A DNA stretch of 64,000 bases. It comes from Sipunculus nudus. Its lineage: Eukaryota; Annelida; Sipuncula; Golfingiida; Sipunculidae. The stretch spans positions 53,515,676-53,579,675 of the forward strand of contig CM049316.1 in NCBI GenBank assembly GCA_026874595.1, in the 5' to 3' direction. Positions within the stretch are counted from its first letter, which is position 1. Each line of letters opens with the position of its first letter. Position numbers and translations under genes: made by a program. Positions 1-14,060 of the stretch are shown here, in pieces. Below the pieces are notes generated by a model. That model saw nothing but the letters and a program-made list of their open reading frames with translations, was not told the DNA's origin and searched no databases.

Positions 1-5
1 AATGC

Positions 6-8
<3 letters not shown>

Positions 9-39
<31 letters not shown>
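9..39. repeat. (TA)n microsatellite
   Basis: An uninterrupted TA dinucleotide run of about 31 bp. It is probably length-polymorphic and no function is implied. Confidence 0.97.
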
Positions 40-42
<3 letters not shown>

Positions 43-883
43 ATAACTAGCTCAGCTTATTATTAGTCATCTGAGCAATAGCAGCGGTTCTTTGTCTGTC
101 ATCAGTCCATCATGCTGTCCAGCCCCTAAGTTTGTTAACAAGGCACATTTTGAAACCATTGGACCTACAAATCTGAAATTTAACTTGCAAGTTCTCCTGC
201 AAACAAGGTCACTTTGATTTCATTCCTTAAGGAAAAACCTCAATTTTCCATAAAAAATTTTTATACACTTCCTTTTATCAAAATCACAAAAGCTGTTTTT
301 TTTCTCTATGGCATGCTTATTCCTTTATGTGTTTCCTATATACATGCTAAAAATTCCTTCAGTATTGTGTAATTTCTTGAAGTTATGGCCCTGAACATAA
401 TGCAGTTTAGTATAAAAATCAGGAAAGATATTAACTCACTTAACATGATAATTGATGAAGCTAGAGACTTTTTTTTCAGGCATATAACTTATATAATCAG
501 AATTCAATTATATACACAAAATAAGATATGGATTTGTAAATTTTTTAATATTAGTATAAATTATAAATTTGGTACCTTAAAATTTGCCCAACATTGACCA
601 TGGCACATCTTTTTCATGTAAGCTACTGTTTCACTTTTTAATTTTCACAGCATGTAATTTTATTTAATCTCTTTAAATCTTAAATTAAGGAAAAACTAAA
701 ACATTAGGCTAGTTATTGAATTTGTTTGGGAGCCTGTGTTGTATTCACTTGCATTGTCAAGCTGCAGGCAGCCCACTTCTGGTCACTGGAAGTTAGCTAT
801 GCCAGCGTATCTAATTTGTAATAGGTCACTTTGTAGCAGGGGTCACAGGTGTACAGCTATTCTCACTTCTCGCATCACCACCC

Positions 884-2000
884 TCCCCCACTCCCCCCCC
901 CCCCCCCAACCAAGTGTAATGCAACATTTGTTGTTGTTTGAAATGCATTTTCTTAATTTTAAAGCTATTTCCACTCCATTATACAACACTTTTCTAATTC
1001 AAGAGTAATCCAGAAGATGCCATGTTGTGGTAATGTAGAATTTTTAAAGGTAATAATTATCTTTTAAATAATTTTAACAAATTATGATCAAACCCATTAG
1101 TATGCATAATTTGATAATTATTTTATGAGCTCAGTTATGGCTAAATACTGAAGGTGCAATTTAAAATTGTGAATTCTGAATCAATTCATACTTTCAGACA
1201 TTTATTGTTTGCACATTTATAAAATATACATATTTTTAGGGGGAAAATAAATACATCTCTATGCATATGCAAACACAGCTGTTCAGTTATTCTCTGATAT
1301 AACCCCCACCCCCTACCCGTCAAGTGTAATGCAGTAATTGTTATTGTTTGAAATTCATTTCCTTAATTGTAATGCTGTTTCCACTCCAATATTCTAAACT
1401 TTTCATGAAATAATAATTCAAGGAGTAATCCAGAAGATGCCATGCTGTGGTAATGGAGCATTTCTAAAGAAATCAATTTTCTGTAAAATAATTTTAACTT
1501 ATTATAATATAGTTAAACCAATCAGTATGCATAAATTGATAATATATGAGCCAAATTATGGATAAATAAAGGCACAATTGAGAATAAGAATATCTTAATC
1601 AAGTTTTATTTTCAGATATTTATTGTTTTGTTATGAAATATATTTCTTTGGAAAAAAAATAAATAAAAACATTTGTATGCATAACATTGTGTTATCTGAC
1701 AAAATTAGGGTTGTGTGATGATGCAATTTAGAATTGTGAATTAACTTATATTTTCAGATATATGTTATATTTGAAATGTATAAAAATTATAAACTTTTAA
1801 AAAAAATATGATGTAATGAAAAAATTTTCCTGCCTCAGCATAATGGGAAATAAGCAATCAGCTTATCAGTTCTGTATGTATATGCAGCGGTGTTTTAACT
1901 CCCACCATTCCCCCACCCCCTGCCATTTTGCCCTTGTTACTGTGCACTGGGAATATAAGTTTTACTGCAAATGTATAAAATGTTTTAAATTTAACAAAAT
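884..2000. repeat. Diverged tandem units of about 425 bp with C-rich junctions
   Basis: The block beginning AAGTGTAATGCA at about 911 recurs at about 1321. Both copies contain TTCCACTCCA, GAGTAATCCAGAAGATGCCA and a TGTGGTAATG block in the same order. Each unit starts with a C-rich stretch (about 890-908, 1302-1318, 1903-1921). A further partial C-rich unit lies at 3525-3600, beyond the nested element. Divergence between units is substantial, so the amplification is old. Confidence 0.65.
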
Positions 2001-2425
2001 TAGTATAAGAAAAAAATTAAGTTCTTATTGAAATATATATTCTTGCCTCAAGAGAATCAGACATAAAGTGATCAGCTCTGTCTGTCCATCATCTCTCTGT
2101 GTATGATTTAAAATATTTTATTATGAACTTTTATCCTATAAGCACTGTTGAAATAACTTTCACATGCTTTTTAGCTATGTATATGGATTTAAGCTATTAA
2201 TGTCTGAAATTTGAAAGCAGCTTATATATTCAGATGTGTAATATTTAAAATGTATACAATTCATATACTTGAAAACAATATGATATAATATATAAAAGAG
2301 GATCTAATGCAATCATTTGTTTATTATTTTCCTGCCCAGCAGCACAGGAGATAAAGTGATCAGCTATGTTTGTGTACCTGTCAGTTTGTCAATTTTTAAA
2401 TATTCAGCAATTGCAAATTGACTTT

Positions 2426-3465
2426 TTAGCCCTCAGCCCTTAGGCTGATGGGCTATTGTCGTCACCCAAGCTGTCCGTCCGTCCGTCCGTCCGTCCGGCG
2501 TCCGTTAACTTTTACCTTGTGAGCGTGATATCTTGAAAAGGATTCACTGTCAGAATTTTATTTCCTCGGTAAAGATGTATATCGACAAAATCTCAGTCAA
2601 GTTCGAAGATGGGTGACCTTGACCTATTTTTCTACATTTTAGAGCTGATTATAGAAAAACACTTAGATGCTTATTACTCAGGAACCATTTGGTGGATTTT
2701 CACAAAACTTACTATGATTATTGGGACTGATAGTCTGTACCTGCTATACAAGTTTGGTGGCGCCACCTACAATTTCTGATTTTTAATGAATTTTTATCGT
2801 ATTTTTCAACTTTGGGCTTGTGAGCGGGATATCTCGAAAAGGATTCACCGTAAGAATTTTATTTTTTTGGTGATGATTGTATATTGACAAAATCTCAGTC
2901 AATTCGAAGATGGGTGACCTTGACCTATTTTTCTATGTTTAAGAGCTGATTATAGAAAAAATGTTTAGAAGCTTATTTCTCAGGAACCATTGGATGGATT
3001 TTCACAATACTTACTATGATAATAGGGACTGATGGTCTGTAACTGCTGCGCAAGTTTGGGGGTGCCACCTGCAATTTCAGATTTTATATTGAATTTTTCT
3101 TGGATTTTTCAACTTTGGCCTTGTGAGCGGGATATCTCTAAAAGGATTCACAATAGGAATTTTATTTCTTTGGTGAAGATGTATATCAACAAAAATCTCA
3201 TTCATGTTTGAAGATGGGTGACCTTGACCTACTTTTCAAGGTCACAGAGCTTATAATAGAATAAAACTTAGAAGTTTATTTTTCAGGAAGCATTTGGTGG
3301 ATTGTTATGAATCATGGTACATACCTCTCCATTTTAAATTTATAACTGAGACATGTACAGATATACATCCATGTGAGAACAGATATTTAGTACTTGTTAC
3401 TGTTACCATCTCTAAACACTGTTCTTTTGGCTGAGGGCTTTTGTCAGCTTCTGCTGATATTCTAG
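2426..3465 (+). mobile_element. Helitron/Helentron-like non-autonomous element, family A copy 1
   Basis: The left end follows a T run and begins AGCCCTCAGCC (2428-2438). Its exact reverse complement GGCTGAGGGCT lies at 3429-3439 near the right end. Just after it is a hairpin, TCAGC-TTCT-GCTGA (3444-3457), then TATTCTAG and TT. The order of 5' subterminal repeat, inverted copy near the 3' end, 3' hairpin and terminal CTAG|T matches what is known of Helentron-type elements. After the left end come a (TCCG)n run and three internal tandem units of about 302 bp, each starting near TTGTGAGCGNGATATCT. No open reading frame of note is present. It is nested inside the family E repeat. The Helentron assignment is inference from the ends. 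Confidence 0.75.
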
Positions 3466-3786
3466 TTTTACTTGTATGCACTGATGAATTAAATTTCATA
3501 TCTTGTATATGCAGAGATGCTGTAACTCCCACAATTCGACCCCCCCCCCCCCCCCCCCATCAAGTCTGTGCACCTGTGCACTGGGGTTTTCATTTAGTTG
3601 ACATTGCAACTGTTAACATTTAATAAATTTGAACAAAAAAATTCATAATCATCAATACAAACCTAGCATGTTAATCATCCCTGGCCAATATTACCTTTTC
3701 CTCTCAGACATTATCTCCATTTGTTATTATTTCAGATTTTTACCTTCAAGGTCAACTTCAGCTGAGCAGTGACCCATGGGTCCCTT

Positions 3787-4310
3787 GTTTTTGTAACAGA
3801 GATTTTGTAGCAGGTTAATGTTATTAAACTTGACTATTCCACTTGGTAGAGACATTCAGTTTTAACCTTTCAGGAGATGTAACTTTTAACTGCAGTGATG
3901 TATTTGATGTAATTGCTTGACCCAGAAAAAGGACCATTATTTTTTTAGTCATGCGACGGGAGATTTGCATCATTTACACCAGACTTGAAACATTTGCAGC
4001 AAATTTGTTCTTGATTTCTAATGTGTGAACAGTCAGCAGCATAGATTATAGAATATGGCAATTTAGCAGCTGATTTGCAGTCACATACTGGGGTCTTTAA
4101 CTGTCTTGGCTGCTGAACCAGAAGCTCACACAGAAGTTGGTCCTTCCTCCATATATGTACTAGAAATATTATCAATGATATATATGTAGTGTGTTAGCTT
4201 ACATACTGTAAGATCACTATAGCTGTACTCATGACTTTGCATACTGATTTCATCTTTTCTGCAGGAAGGTTAAAGGGAGGCAGCAACCAGACATGGGGTC
4301 AATTACAGTT
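3787..4310. other. Unassigned sequence
   Basis: No gene, convincing exon or repeat is visible here. The 76-codon minus-strand frame at 3945-4175 has no splice or composition support. Confidence 0.5.
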
Positions 4311-4447
4311 GTTCTTTTACTATTGCTATTACTATTCTTTTCAATTTCTGATATTACTATTACTATTACCACATTTTACTATCTATTAATATTACTATTA
4401 CTTTTGCTTGGGCATCTATTACTTTTAATGTTACTATTAATATAACT
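4311..4447. repeat. Degenerate (ATTACT)n low-complexity tract
   Basis: The tract is built of TATTACTATT-like words. A similar tract lies at 7681-7844, directly before the large satellite. Such tails commonly end retroposons, but no retroposon body is identified here. Confidence 0.75.
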
Positions 4448-5773
4448 TATGCTGATTGGAGGATTCCAGACCTTACACAGTCATCAGTGCTATAAACTAG
4501 TATTACAGTCCCAAGTATAAACTTATATTACAAGCACCTATATCACCAAGTTTTAAACACAATTTTCCTATATTCTTAAAGTTAAACTGTGACTTTAAAG
4601 GCTAAATGATACTGGGGACCGTATTTTTTTCATTCTTTCATTATTTAATTCTGTTCATTTATATATTAAAACCTAAATGATCAATGTTTTCCTTACATTG
4701 GTTTATTGATATGTTTATGTACATTTTTCATATAAATTACTAGACAAAGCAATTTCCTTGCAAAGGGATTTGTAAGTATATCTTATCATTCAGGGTTAGT
4801 ATTCATTATATTTAAGCATTTATTTACCATACCAATTCTAAATAAAAATATAGCACTTAAAGGTAATTCGTTGCATATTCATAAGTGTGACATATTGTCA
4901 TATTACATAATGAAGTTAAGGTTTTATGGCTAACTTTTTAATCATCACAGTATTTCCTCTTGGTTTTCTTCTGGTGATGAATTAATATAGGGTTATGCCC
5001 TGTTTCCCAATCCTTATTGACATATTCAAGAAAAATACTGTTTACATCAACATTCTGGACAGAACCATGCAAACTGGAGACAAGACTACCCTAGCTTTGG
5101 GGTGTATATCTCCATTTTGATATGATGCCATATTATATTCCATTGCCTGGACACCTTGTGTGTGGACAAAGAGGAGGTAACTTTACAATATTGGTAGCAT
5201 GCGTGACCTGTTTTCCTCAGGCATGTCCTTTTTCACTACAATAATCTATTTTACCATTTCCCATTCTTCAGATGTGAGAAATGTTCCTAGTTTGTCAATA
5301 TCCAAATTTCCTGTGTCAAAACGGGCATAATAATATTGTTAAAATTTAAATTTTCAAAATATAAATTAACATAATTAAAGATGCTGATAGGAGGTCTGCA
5401 AAATTAGTACTGTAAAAAACAGATTAAGTATTAAGAATAAAAGAATAATTTTAAAAGAATATGTACATACAAGTTTACTAGATAATAAATGTGCTAGTAA
5501 TATGAGTTTATTCAAGTGATTGTAGTACTTTTGTGAGTTTATAGCATTGTAGGCTTCACAAGTTCTAGAATGCCAAAAGTCTAGGCAGCTGGCAATGTTT
5601 GACACAGATTATATGAGTCTGCGCAGCAGGCTGCCTAAACCTGTCCTTAATAAAATGGAAAGATTGAAAATTTTAACTAGTTTATTTAATACCTAAATGT
5701 ATAACTTAATATACTTTTTTGGTAGTGAAAACACCATTGGCTTATCAACATTATCCGGTTAAATATTATAATT
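4448..5773. other. Unassigned AT-rich sequence
   Basis: I see no gene, exon with both splice sites, or clear repeat in this 1.3 kb. Short open frames such as the minus-strand one at 5375-5605 look like chance. Confidence 0.5.
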
Positions 5774-6792
5774 AGGGCCCTGCTTGTCAAGCCCTGCCCT
5801 ATAGTGATCACCGTGTCAGTCTGTCCTTCCGTACTTCCGTTCTTCCGTCAGTGACACTTTCTTTCACGCATGATGACTCAACAACAACATACTGCAGCTT
5901 TCCCACATTCGCAGGGGTGATTGGTACCTATGAGGCCTCCAGACCTATCAAATTACAGACTTGTTGGAATTCCAAAATGGCCACCACAGCCCAATTACAG
6001 ATATTCTTTCGCGCGCGATAATTCAACAACAACATACTGTAGCTTTCCCAAATTCACAGGGATGATTAATATCTATTAGGGCTCCAGACCTATCAAATTA
6101 CAGACTTGTGGGAATTCCAATATGGCCACTACAGCTCAATTGCTGATTTTCTTTCGTCCCTGATAACTCAACAACAACATACTGCAGCTTTCCCAAATAC
6201 ACAGGGATGATTGATACCTATGAGGGCTCCAGACCTATTGAAAAACAGACCTGTTGGAATTCCAATATGGCCTCCACAGCCCAATTGCTGATTTTCTTTT
6301 GTGCACGATATCTCAACAACAACAAACTGCAGTTTTTCCACATTCACAGGGATGATTGGTACCTATAAGGGATCCAGACCTATTGAAAAAAAGACCTGTT
6401 GGAATTCCAATATGGCCGCCACAGCCTAATCGCTGATTTTCTTTCGTGCGCAATAACTTAACAACAACCTACTGCAGCTGTCCCAATTTTACAGGGATCA
6501 TTGGTGCCTATGAGCCTGAGGGCTCCAGACCTATTGGATAACAGACTGGCTCAAAATCAAATATGGCTAACAGATTACATTCGGTGATTTTCTATTGCAC
6601 ACATTATTTCAGACATATCTTCTTTAATATCATTTGATCCAGTAGGATTTTTTCCCTCATGCATATGGATAAAAACCTGTTTCTGTTTGTCATATTTTTC
6701 AAATTTAACTCAATTTTTCACCCATATGGAAACTAGTCCAGCACTCTCAGAAACGCAGGGCCCTCTGCGGACCGTTGTCCAACAACATATAG
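5774..6792 (+). mobile_element. Helitron/Helentron-like element, family C
   Basis: The left end AGGGCCCTGC (5774-5783) has its exact inverted copy GCAGGGCCCT at 6755-6764. A hairpin GTTGT-CCA-ACAAC follows (6774-6786), then ATATAG and a T run. The body holds five diverged tandem units of about 145 bp (about 5870-6600). Each carries a CAACAACAACATACTGCAG-like block, an ACAGGGATGATTG-like block and a GGAATTCCAATATGGCC-like block. No protein is encoded. The structure mirrors families A and B although the sequences are unrelated. Confidence 0.68.
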
Positions 6793-6810
6793 TTTTTTCT
6801 TGTGTGTGTC

Positions 6811-7300
6811 TACGCTCCCGAAGCAGCAGAAATCTTGCGCTTCAAAAGAAGCAACTGATTTTCACGCTGCCAGCTTTGACGTTTTATGATATATTTAGAC
6901 ACCAGATGGCGGTTCGTTGTCCGCTGATAAAAACGTGCGTATGATGTGACAAGCAGCCAATCAGATGCCAATAAACAAACACTCGACAGGCATCCTGGCT
7001 CCGCCCATTGCTGCACTTCAAGCGCCGCTGGATGAGTTTCCGGTCTAATTAAAATTGCTCCCTCTGCATTCTCGCATCATCGACCGATTTGATCATGATT
7101 ATGTCACTCAAAACGAAATAAACATGATTGGCTCCGTTTAATCCTCGCTTGGCTTTGTCTTCCAGCACAAGGTCTCATCTGATTGGACAAAAATACAGTG
7201 CTCTCGTCTGGTGTAGCAATTCAGGATACGAGGTCATAACAAACAGCGCCTTACGATATAGGTAGTGGCCCTATAGGTAAAGCGCTGTGTAAAGAGCATA
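6811..7300 (+). mobile_element. MITE copy 1 (internally deleted)
   Basis: It begins TACGCTCCCG and ends GAGCATA, giving short inverted termini. The direct repeat GTGTGTGTC flanks it at 6802-6810 and 7301-7309, consistent with a target-site duplication of 7-9 bp depending on how shared bases are assigned. It is homologous to 27851-28549 and to the inverted copy at 46428-47123. It lacks about 210 bp present in both, corresponding to about 28150-28360. It is GC-richer than its surroundings and encodes no transposase. It sits only about 10 bp beyond the end of the family C element. Confidence 0.85.
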
Positions 7301-7309
7301 GTGTGTGTC

Positions 7310-7844
7310 ATTTTGATCTGCATCATGAAAAGCTAACTAGCTGGTGAAAACAAGTCTAGGTGCATTTCTGAGTATGTATATGGATTCATTTTTGTGAGAT
7401 AAGTGGTACATTTCACAATTATAATCAACAATTTATCTGGCTCTTAACAGCAAACATGCCTCTATATCCATGTTTAAGTAATCAGAAGTTAGATGGTGCT
7501 AGGGAACTTATTTGGCTGAGATCTGCTCTGTCCAGTAGTACTCTTATGTAACTAGCACCAGTGGTCACTATGCACCTGCATAACAGCTGGCCCCTGCTTG
7601 CCTTTACAACAGGCAGATCCTGGCCAGTCACTGGACAGGACTGAGTCTGTTCAGTATTATTTGCTGATATGCTTCATGACCGAATAGGTCATAGGAAATA
7701 ATAGAAAGTAATATGTATTACTCTAATACTTTGCCTTCTGTTTCTTTTAATATTACCATTACAGCTCAATTTTTTTAGTTTATTACTGTTACTATAACTA
7801 TTACATGAAAAAAGCTGTAATAGTCTATTACTATTTCTATTACT
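7310..7844. other. Unassigned sequence ending in an ATTACT-rich tract
   Basis: No gene is visible. The last 160 bp are degenerate TATTACTATT-type low complexity that runs without a break into the first unit of the 23-bp satellite. The satellite may have started from, or been inserted at, a retroposon tail. Confidence 0.55.
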
Positions 7845-10800
7845 ATAACCCTGCTCTGTGCTTAAATAATATCCTATTCTATGCTTACATATAACCCTGC
7901 TCTGTGCTTATATATAACCCTGCTCTGTGCTTATATATAACCCTGCTCTGTACTTATATATAACCCTGCTCTGTTCTTATATATAACCCTGCTCTGTACT
8001 CACATATAACCCTGCTCTGTGGTTATATATAACCCTGCTCTGTACTTACATATAACCCCACTCTGTGCTTATATATAACCTTGCTCTGTGCTTAAATATT
8101 ATCCTATTCTGTGCTTACATATAACCCTACTCTGTGCTTATATATAACCCTGCTTTGTACTTACATATAACCACACTCTATGCTTATATATAACCCTGCT
8201 CTGTACTTATATATAACCCTGTTCTGTACTTATAAATAACCACACTCTGTGCTTATATATAACCCTGCTCTGTACTTATATATAACCCTGCTCTGTTCTT
8301 ATATATAACCCTGCTCTGTACTCACATATAACCCTGCTCTGTGGTTATATATAACCCTGCTCTGTACTTACATATAACCCCACTCTGTGCTTATATATAA
8401 CCTTGCTCTGTGCTTAAATATTATCCTATTCTGTGCTTACATATAACCCTACTCTGTGCTTATATATAACCCTGCTTTGTACTTACATATAACCACACTA
8501 TGCTTATATATAACCCTGCTCTGTTCTTATATATAACCCTGCTCTGTACTCACATATAACCCTGCTCTGTGCTCATATATAACCCTGCTCTATACTTACA
8601 TATAACCCCACTCTGTGCTTATATATAACCTTGCTCTGTGCTTAAATATTATCCTATTCTGTGCTTACATATAACCCTACTCTGTGCTTATATATAACCC
8701 TGCTTTGTACTTACATATAACCACACTCTATGCTTATATATAACCCTGCTCTGTTCTTATATATAACCCTGCTCTGTACTCACATATAACCCTGCTCTGT
8801 GCTTATATATAACCCTGCTCTGTACTTACATATGACCACACTCTGTGCTTATATATAACCCTGCTCTGTACTTACATATAACCACAATCTGTGCTTATTT
8901 ATAATCCTGCTCTGTACTTACATATAACCCCACTCTGTGCTTATATATAACCCTACTCTGTGCTTATATATAACCATGCTCTGTACTTACATATGACCAC
9001 ACTCTGTGCTTATATTTAACCCTACTCTGTACTTACATATAACAACACTCTGTGCTTATATATAACCCTGTTCTGTACTTATATATAACCACACTCTGTG
9101 CTTATATATAACCCTGCTTTGTACTTACATATAACCACACTCTATGCTTATATATAACCCTGCTCTGTTCTTATATATAACCCTGCTCTGTACTCACATA
9201 TAACCCTGCTCTGTGCTTATATATAACCCTGCTCTGTACTTACATATGACCACAATCTGTGCTTATTTATAATCCTGCTCTGTACTTACATATAACCCCA
9301 CACTGTGCTTATATATAACCCTACTCTGTGCTTATATATAACCATGCTCTGTACTTACATATGACCACACTCTGTGCTTATATTTAACCCTACTCTGTAC
9401 TTACATATAACCACACTCTGTGCTTATATATAACCCTGTTCTGTACTTATATATAACCAGACTCTGTGCTCATATATAACCCTGCTCTGTACTCACATAT
9501 AACCCTGCTCTGTGCTTATATATAACCCTGCTCTGTACTTACATATGACCACACTCTGTGCTTATATATAACCCTACTCTGTACTTACATATAACCACAC
9601 TCTGTGCTTATATATAACCCTGTTCTGTACTTATATATAACCAGACTCTGTGCTCATATATAAGCCTGCTCTGTACTTACATATAACCACACTCTGTGCT
9701 TATTTATAATTCTGCTCTGTACTTACATATAACCACACTCTGTGCTTATATATAACCCTGTTCTGTACTTATATATAACCAGACTCTGTGCTCATATATA
9801 AGCCTGCTCTGTACTTACATATAACCACACTCTGTGCTTATTTATAATCCTGCTCTGTACTTACATATAACCACACTCTGTGCTTATATATAACCCTGTT
9901 CTGTACTTATATATAACCAGACTCTGTGCTCATATATAAGCCTGCTCTGTACTTACATATAACCACACTCTGTGCTTATTTATAATCCTGCTCTGTACTT
10001 ACATATGACCACACTCTGTGCTTATATATAACCCTGCTCTGTACTTACATATAACCACAATCTGTGCTTATTTATAATCCTGCTCTGTACTTACATATAA
10101 CCCCACACTGTGCTTATATATAACCCTACTCTGTGCTTATATATAACCATGCTCTGTACTTACATATGACCACACTCTGTGCTTATATTTAACCCTACTC
10201 TGTACTTACATATAACCACACTCTGTGCTTATATATAACCCTGTTCTGTACTTATATATAACCAGACTCTGTGCTCATATATAAGCCTGCTCTGTACTTA
10301 CATATAACCACACTCTGTGCTTATTTATAATCCTGCTCTGTACTTACATATAACCACACTCTGTGCTTATATATAACCCTGTTCTGTACTTATATATAAC
10401 CAGACTCTGTGCTTATATATAACCCTGCTCTGTACTTATATATAACCCTGCTCTGTACTCACATATAACCCTGCTCTGTGATTATATAAAACCCTGCTCT
10501 GTACTTACATATGACCACACTCTGTGCTTATATATAACCCTGCTCTGTACTTACATATAACCACACTCTGTGCTTATTTATAATCCTGCTCTGTATTTAC
10601 ATATAACCCCACTCTGTGCTTATATATAACCCTACTCTGTGCTTGTATATAACCCTGCTCTGTACTTACATATAACCACACTCTGTGCTTATATATAACC
10701 CTGTTCTGTACTTATATATAACCAGACTCTGTGCTTATATATAAGCCTGCTCTGTACTTACATATAACCACACTCTGTGCTTATATATAACCCTGTTCTG

Positions 10801-13800
10801 TACTTATATATAACCAGACTCTGTGCTTATATATAAGCCTGCTCTGTACTTACATATAACCACACTCTGTGCTTATTTATAATCCTGCTCTGTACTTACA
10901 TATAACCACACTCTGTGCTTATATATAACCCTGTTCTGTACTTATATATAACCAGACTCTGTGCTTATATATAACCCTACTCTGTACTTATATATAACCA
11001 GACTCTGTGCTTATATATAACCCTACTCTGTACTCACATATAACCCTGCTCTGTGATTATATATAACCCTACTCTGTGCTTGTATTTAACCCTGCTCTGT
11101 ACTTATATATAACCAGACTCTGTGCTTATATATAAGCCTGCTCTGTACTTACATATAACCACACTCTGTGCTTATATATAATCCTGCTCTGTACTTACAT
11201 ATAACCCCCTCTGTGCTTATATATAACCCTACTCTGTGCTTGTATTTAACCCTGCTCTGTACTTATATATAACCAGACTCTGTGCTTATATATAAGCCTG
11301 CTCTGTACTTACATATAACCACACTCTGTGCTTATATATAATCCTGCTCTGTACTTACATATAACCCCACTCTGTGCTTACATATAACCACACTCTGTGC
11401 TTATATATAACCCTGCTCTGTACTTACATATAACCACACTCTGTGCTTATTTATAATCCTGCTCTGTACTTACATATAACCCCACTCTGTGCTTATATAT
11501 AACCCTACTCTGTGCTTGTATATAACCCTGCTCTGTACTTACATATAAGCACACTCTGTGCTTATATATAACCCTACTCTGTGCTTGTATATAACCCTGC
11601 TCTGTACTTACATATAAGCACACTCTGTGCTTATATATAACCCTGTTCTGTACTTATATATAACCAGACTCTGTGCTTATATATAATCCTGCTCTGTACT
11701 TACATATAACCCCACTCTGTGCTTATATATAACCCTACTCTGTGCTTGTATATAACCCTGCTCTGTACTTACATATAACCACACTCTGTGCTTATATATA
11801 ACCCTGTTCTGTACTTATATATAACCAGACTCTGTGCTTATATATAAACCTACTCTGTACTCACATATAACCCTGCTCTGTGATTATATATAACCCTGCT
11901 CTGTACTTACATATGACCACACTCTTTGCTTATATATAACCCTGCTCTGTACTATCATATAACCACACTCTGTGCTTATATATAATCCTGCTCTGTACTT
12001 ACATATAACCCCACTCTGTGCTTATATATAACTCTACTCTGTGCTTGTATATAACCCTGCTCTGTACTTACATATAACCACACTCTGTGCTTATATATAA
12101 CCCTGTTCTGTACTTATATATAACCAGACTCTGTGCTTATATATAAGCCTGCTCTGTGCTTATATATAACCAAACTCTGTGCTTATATATAACCCTGCTT
12201 TATACTTACATATAACCCCACTCTGTGCTTACATATAACCCTACTCTGTGCTTGTATATAACCCTGCTCTGAACTTACATATAAGCACACTGTGCTTATA
12301 TATAACCCTCTTCTGTACTTATATATAACCAGACTCTGTGCTTATATATAACCTTGCTCTGTACTTACATATAACCACACTCTGTGCTTATATATAACCC
12401 TGCTCTGTACTTACATATAACCAGACTCTGTGCTTATATATAACCCTGCTCTGTACTTACATATAAGCACACTCTGTGCTTATATATAACCCTGCTCTGT
12501 ACTTACATATAACCAGACTCTGTGCTTATATATAACCCTGCTCTGTACTTACATATAACCACACTCTGTGCTTATATATAATCCTGCTCTGTACTTACAT
12601 ATAACCCCACTCTGTGCTTATATATAACCCTACTCTGTGCTTGTATATAACCCTGCTCTGTACTTACATATAACCACACTCTGTGCTTATATATAACCCT
12701 GTTCTGTACTTATATATAACCAGACTCTGTGCTTATATATAACCCTGCTCTGTACTTACATATAACCACACTCTGTGCTTATATATAATCCTGCTCTGTA
12801 CTTACATATAACCCCTCTCTGTGCTTATATATAACCCTACTCTGTGCTTGTATATAACCCTGCTCTGTACTTACATATAAGCACACTCTGTGCTTATATA
12901 TAACCCTGTTCTGTACTTATATATAACCAGACTCTGTGCTTATATATAAGCCTGCTCTGTACTTACATATAAGCACACTCTGTGCTTATATATAATTCTG
13001 CTCTGTACTTACATATAACCACACTCTGTGCTTATATATAACCCTGTTCTGTACTTATATATAACCAGACTCTGTGCTTATATATAACCCTGCTCTGTAC
13101 TTACATATAACCACACTCTGTGCTTATATATAATCCTGCTCTGTGCTTGTATATAACCCTGCTCTGTACTTACATATAAGCACACTCTGTGCTTATATAT
13201 AACCCTGTTCTGTACTTATATATAACCAGACTCTGTGCTTATTTATAATCCTGCTCTGTACTTACATATAACCCCCTCTGTGCTTATATATAACCCTACT
13301 CTGTGCTTATATATAACCCTGTTCTGTACTTACATATAACCACACTCTGTGCTTATATATAATCCTGCTCTGTACTTACATATAACCCCACTCTGTGCTT
13401 ACATATAACCACACTCTGTGCTTATATATAACCCTGCTCTGTACTTACATATAACCACACTCTGTGCTTATTTATAATCCTGCTCTGTACTTACATATAA
13501 CCCCACTCTGTGCTTATATATAACCCTACTCTGTGCTTGTATATAACCCTGCTCTGTACTTACATATAAGCACACTCTGTGCTTATATATAACCCTGTTC
13601 TGTACTTATATATAACCAGACTCTGTGCTTATATATAATCCTGCTCTGTACTTACATATAACCCCACTCTGTGCTTATATATAACCCCACTCTGTGCTTG
13701 TATATAACCCTGCTCTGTACTTACATATAACCACACTCTGTGCTTATATATAACCCTCTTCTGTACTTATATATAACCAGACTCTGTGCTTATATATAAC

Positions 13801-14060
13801 CCTGCTCTGTACTTACATATAACCCCACTCTGTGCTTATATATAACCCTGCTCTGTACTTATATATAACCCCACTCTGTGCTTATATATAACCCCACTCT
13901 GTGCTTATATATTACCCTACTCTGGGCTTATATATAAACCCACTCTGTACTTATATAACCCTAATCTGTGCTTATAAATAATCCCACTTTGTGCTTATAA
14001 ATAACCCTTCTCTGTACTTACATATAACTGTGCTTTGTGCTTACATTTTACCCTACTTTT
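7845..14060. repeat. 6.2 kb satellite of 23-bp units (about 270 copies)
   Basis: The basic unit is 23 bp and reads approximately TATATAACCCTGCTCTGT followed by ACTTA or GCTTA. Two main variants alternate. One has TATATAACCCTGCTCTG; the other has CATATAACCACACTCTG, giving a 46-bp dimer rhythm. Larger periods are also visible: a block with a TGTTCTT/ACTCACATA/GGTTATAT variant order at about 7966 recurs near 8287 (about 322 bp, 14 units), and a 138-bp (6-unit) block repeats at about 9640, 9778 and 9918. TAA occurs in nearly every unit, so it cannot encode protein. Each unit contains a TATATAA word. The right edge decays over 13900-14060. Confidence 0.97.

Larger units (their letters stand above)
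60..3786 (+). mobile_element. Old composite interspersed repeat (family E), copy 1
   Basis: The part at about 100-700 is clearly related to 33220-33690. Shared blocks include the stretch around GAAGCTAGAGACTTT, the following ATCAGAATTCAAT-like block, and the TATGGCACAT / TTTCACAGCATGTA segment. The right end carries the palindrome TGACCCATGGGTC at 3770-3782, followed by CCTTGTTTTT. The same palindrome and tail end the 38.5 kb copy. The interior holds about 425-bp tandem units (884-2000) and a nested younger element (2426-3465), after which family E sequence resumes with the same C-rich motif. No transposase or helicase is encoded, so this would be a non-autonomous element. The exact left end is uncertain. 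Confidence 0.45.

Noticed and set aside
7845-14060. Interstitial telomeric repeat, because each unit contains TAACCC
   Set aside because: TAACCC occurs only once per 23-bp unit and is not tandem as a hexamer, so this is an ordinary satellite.
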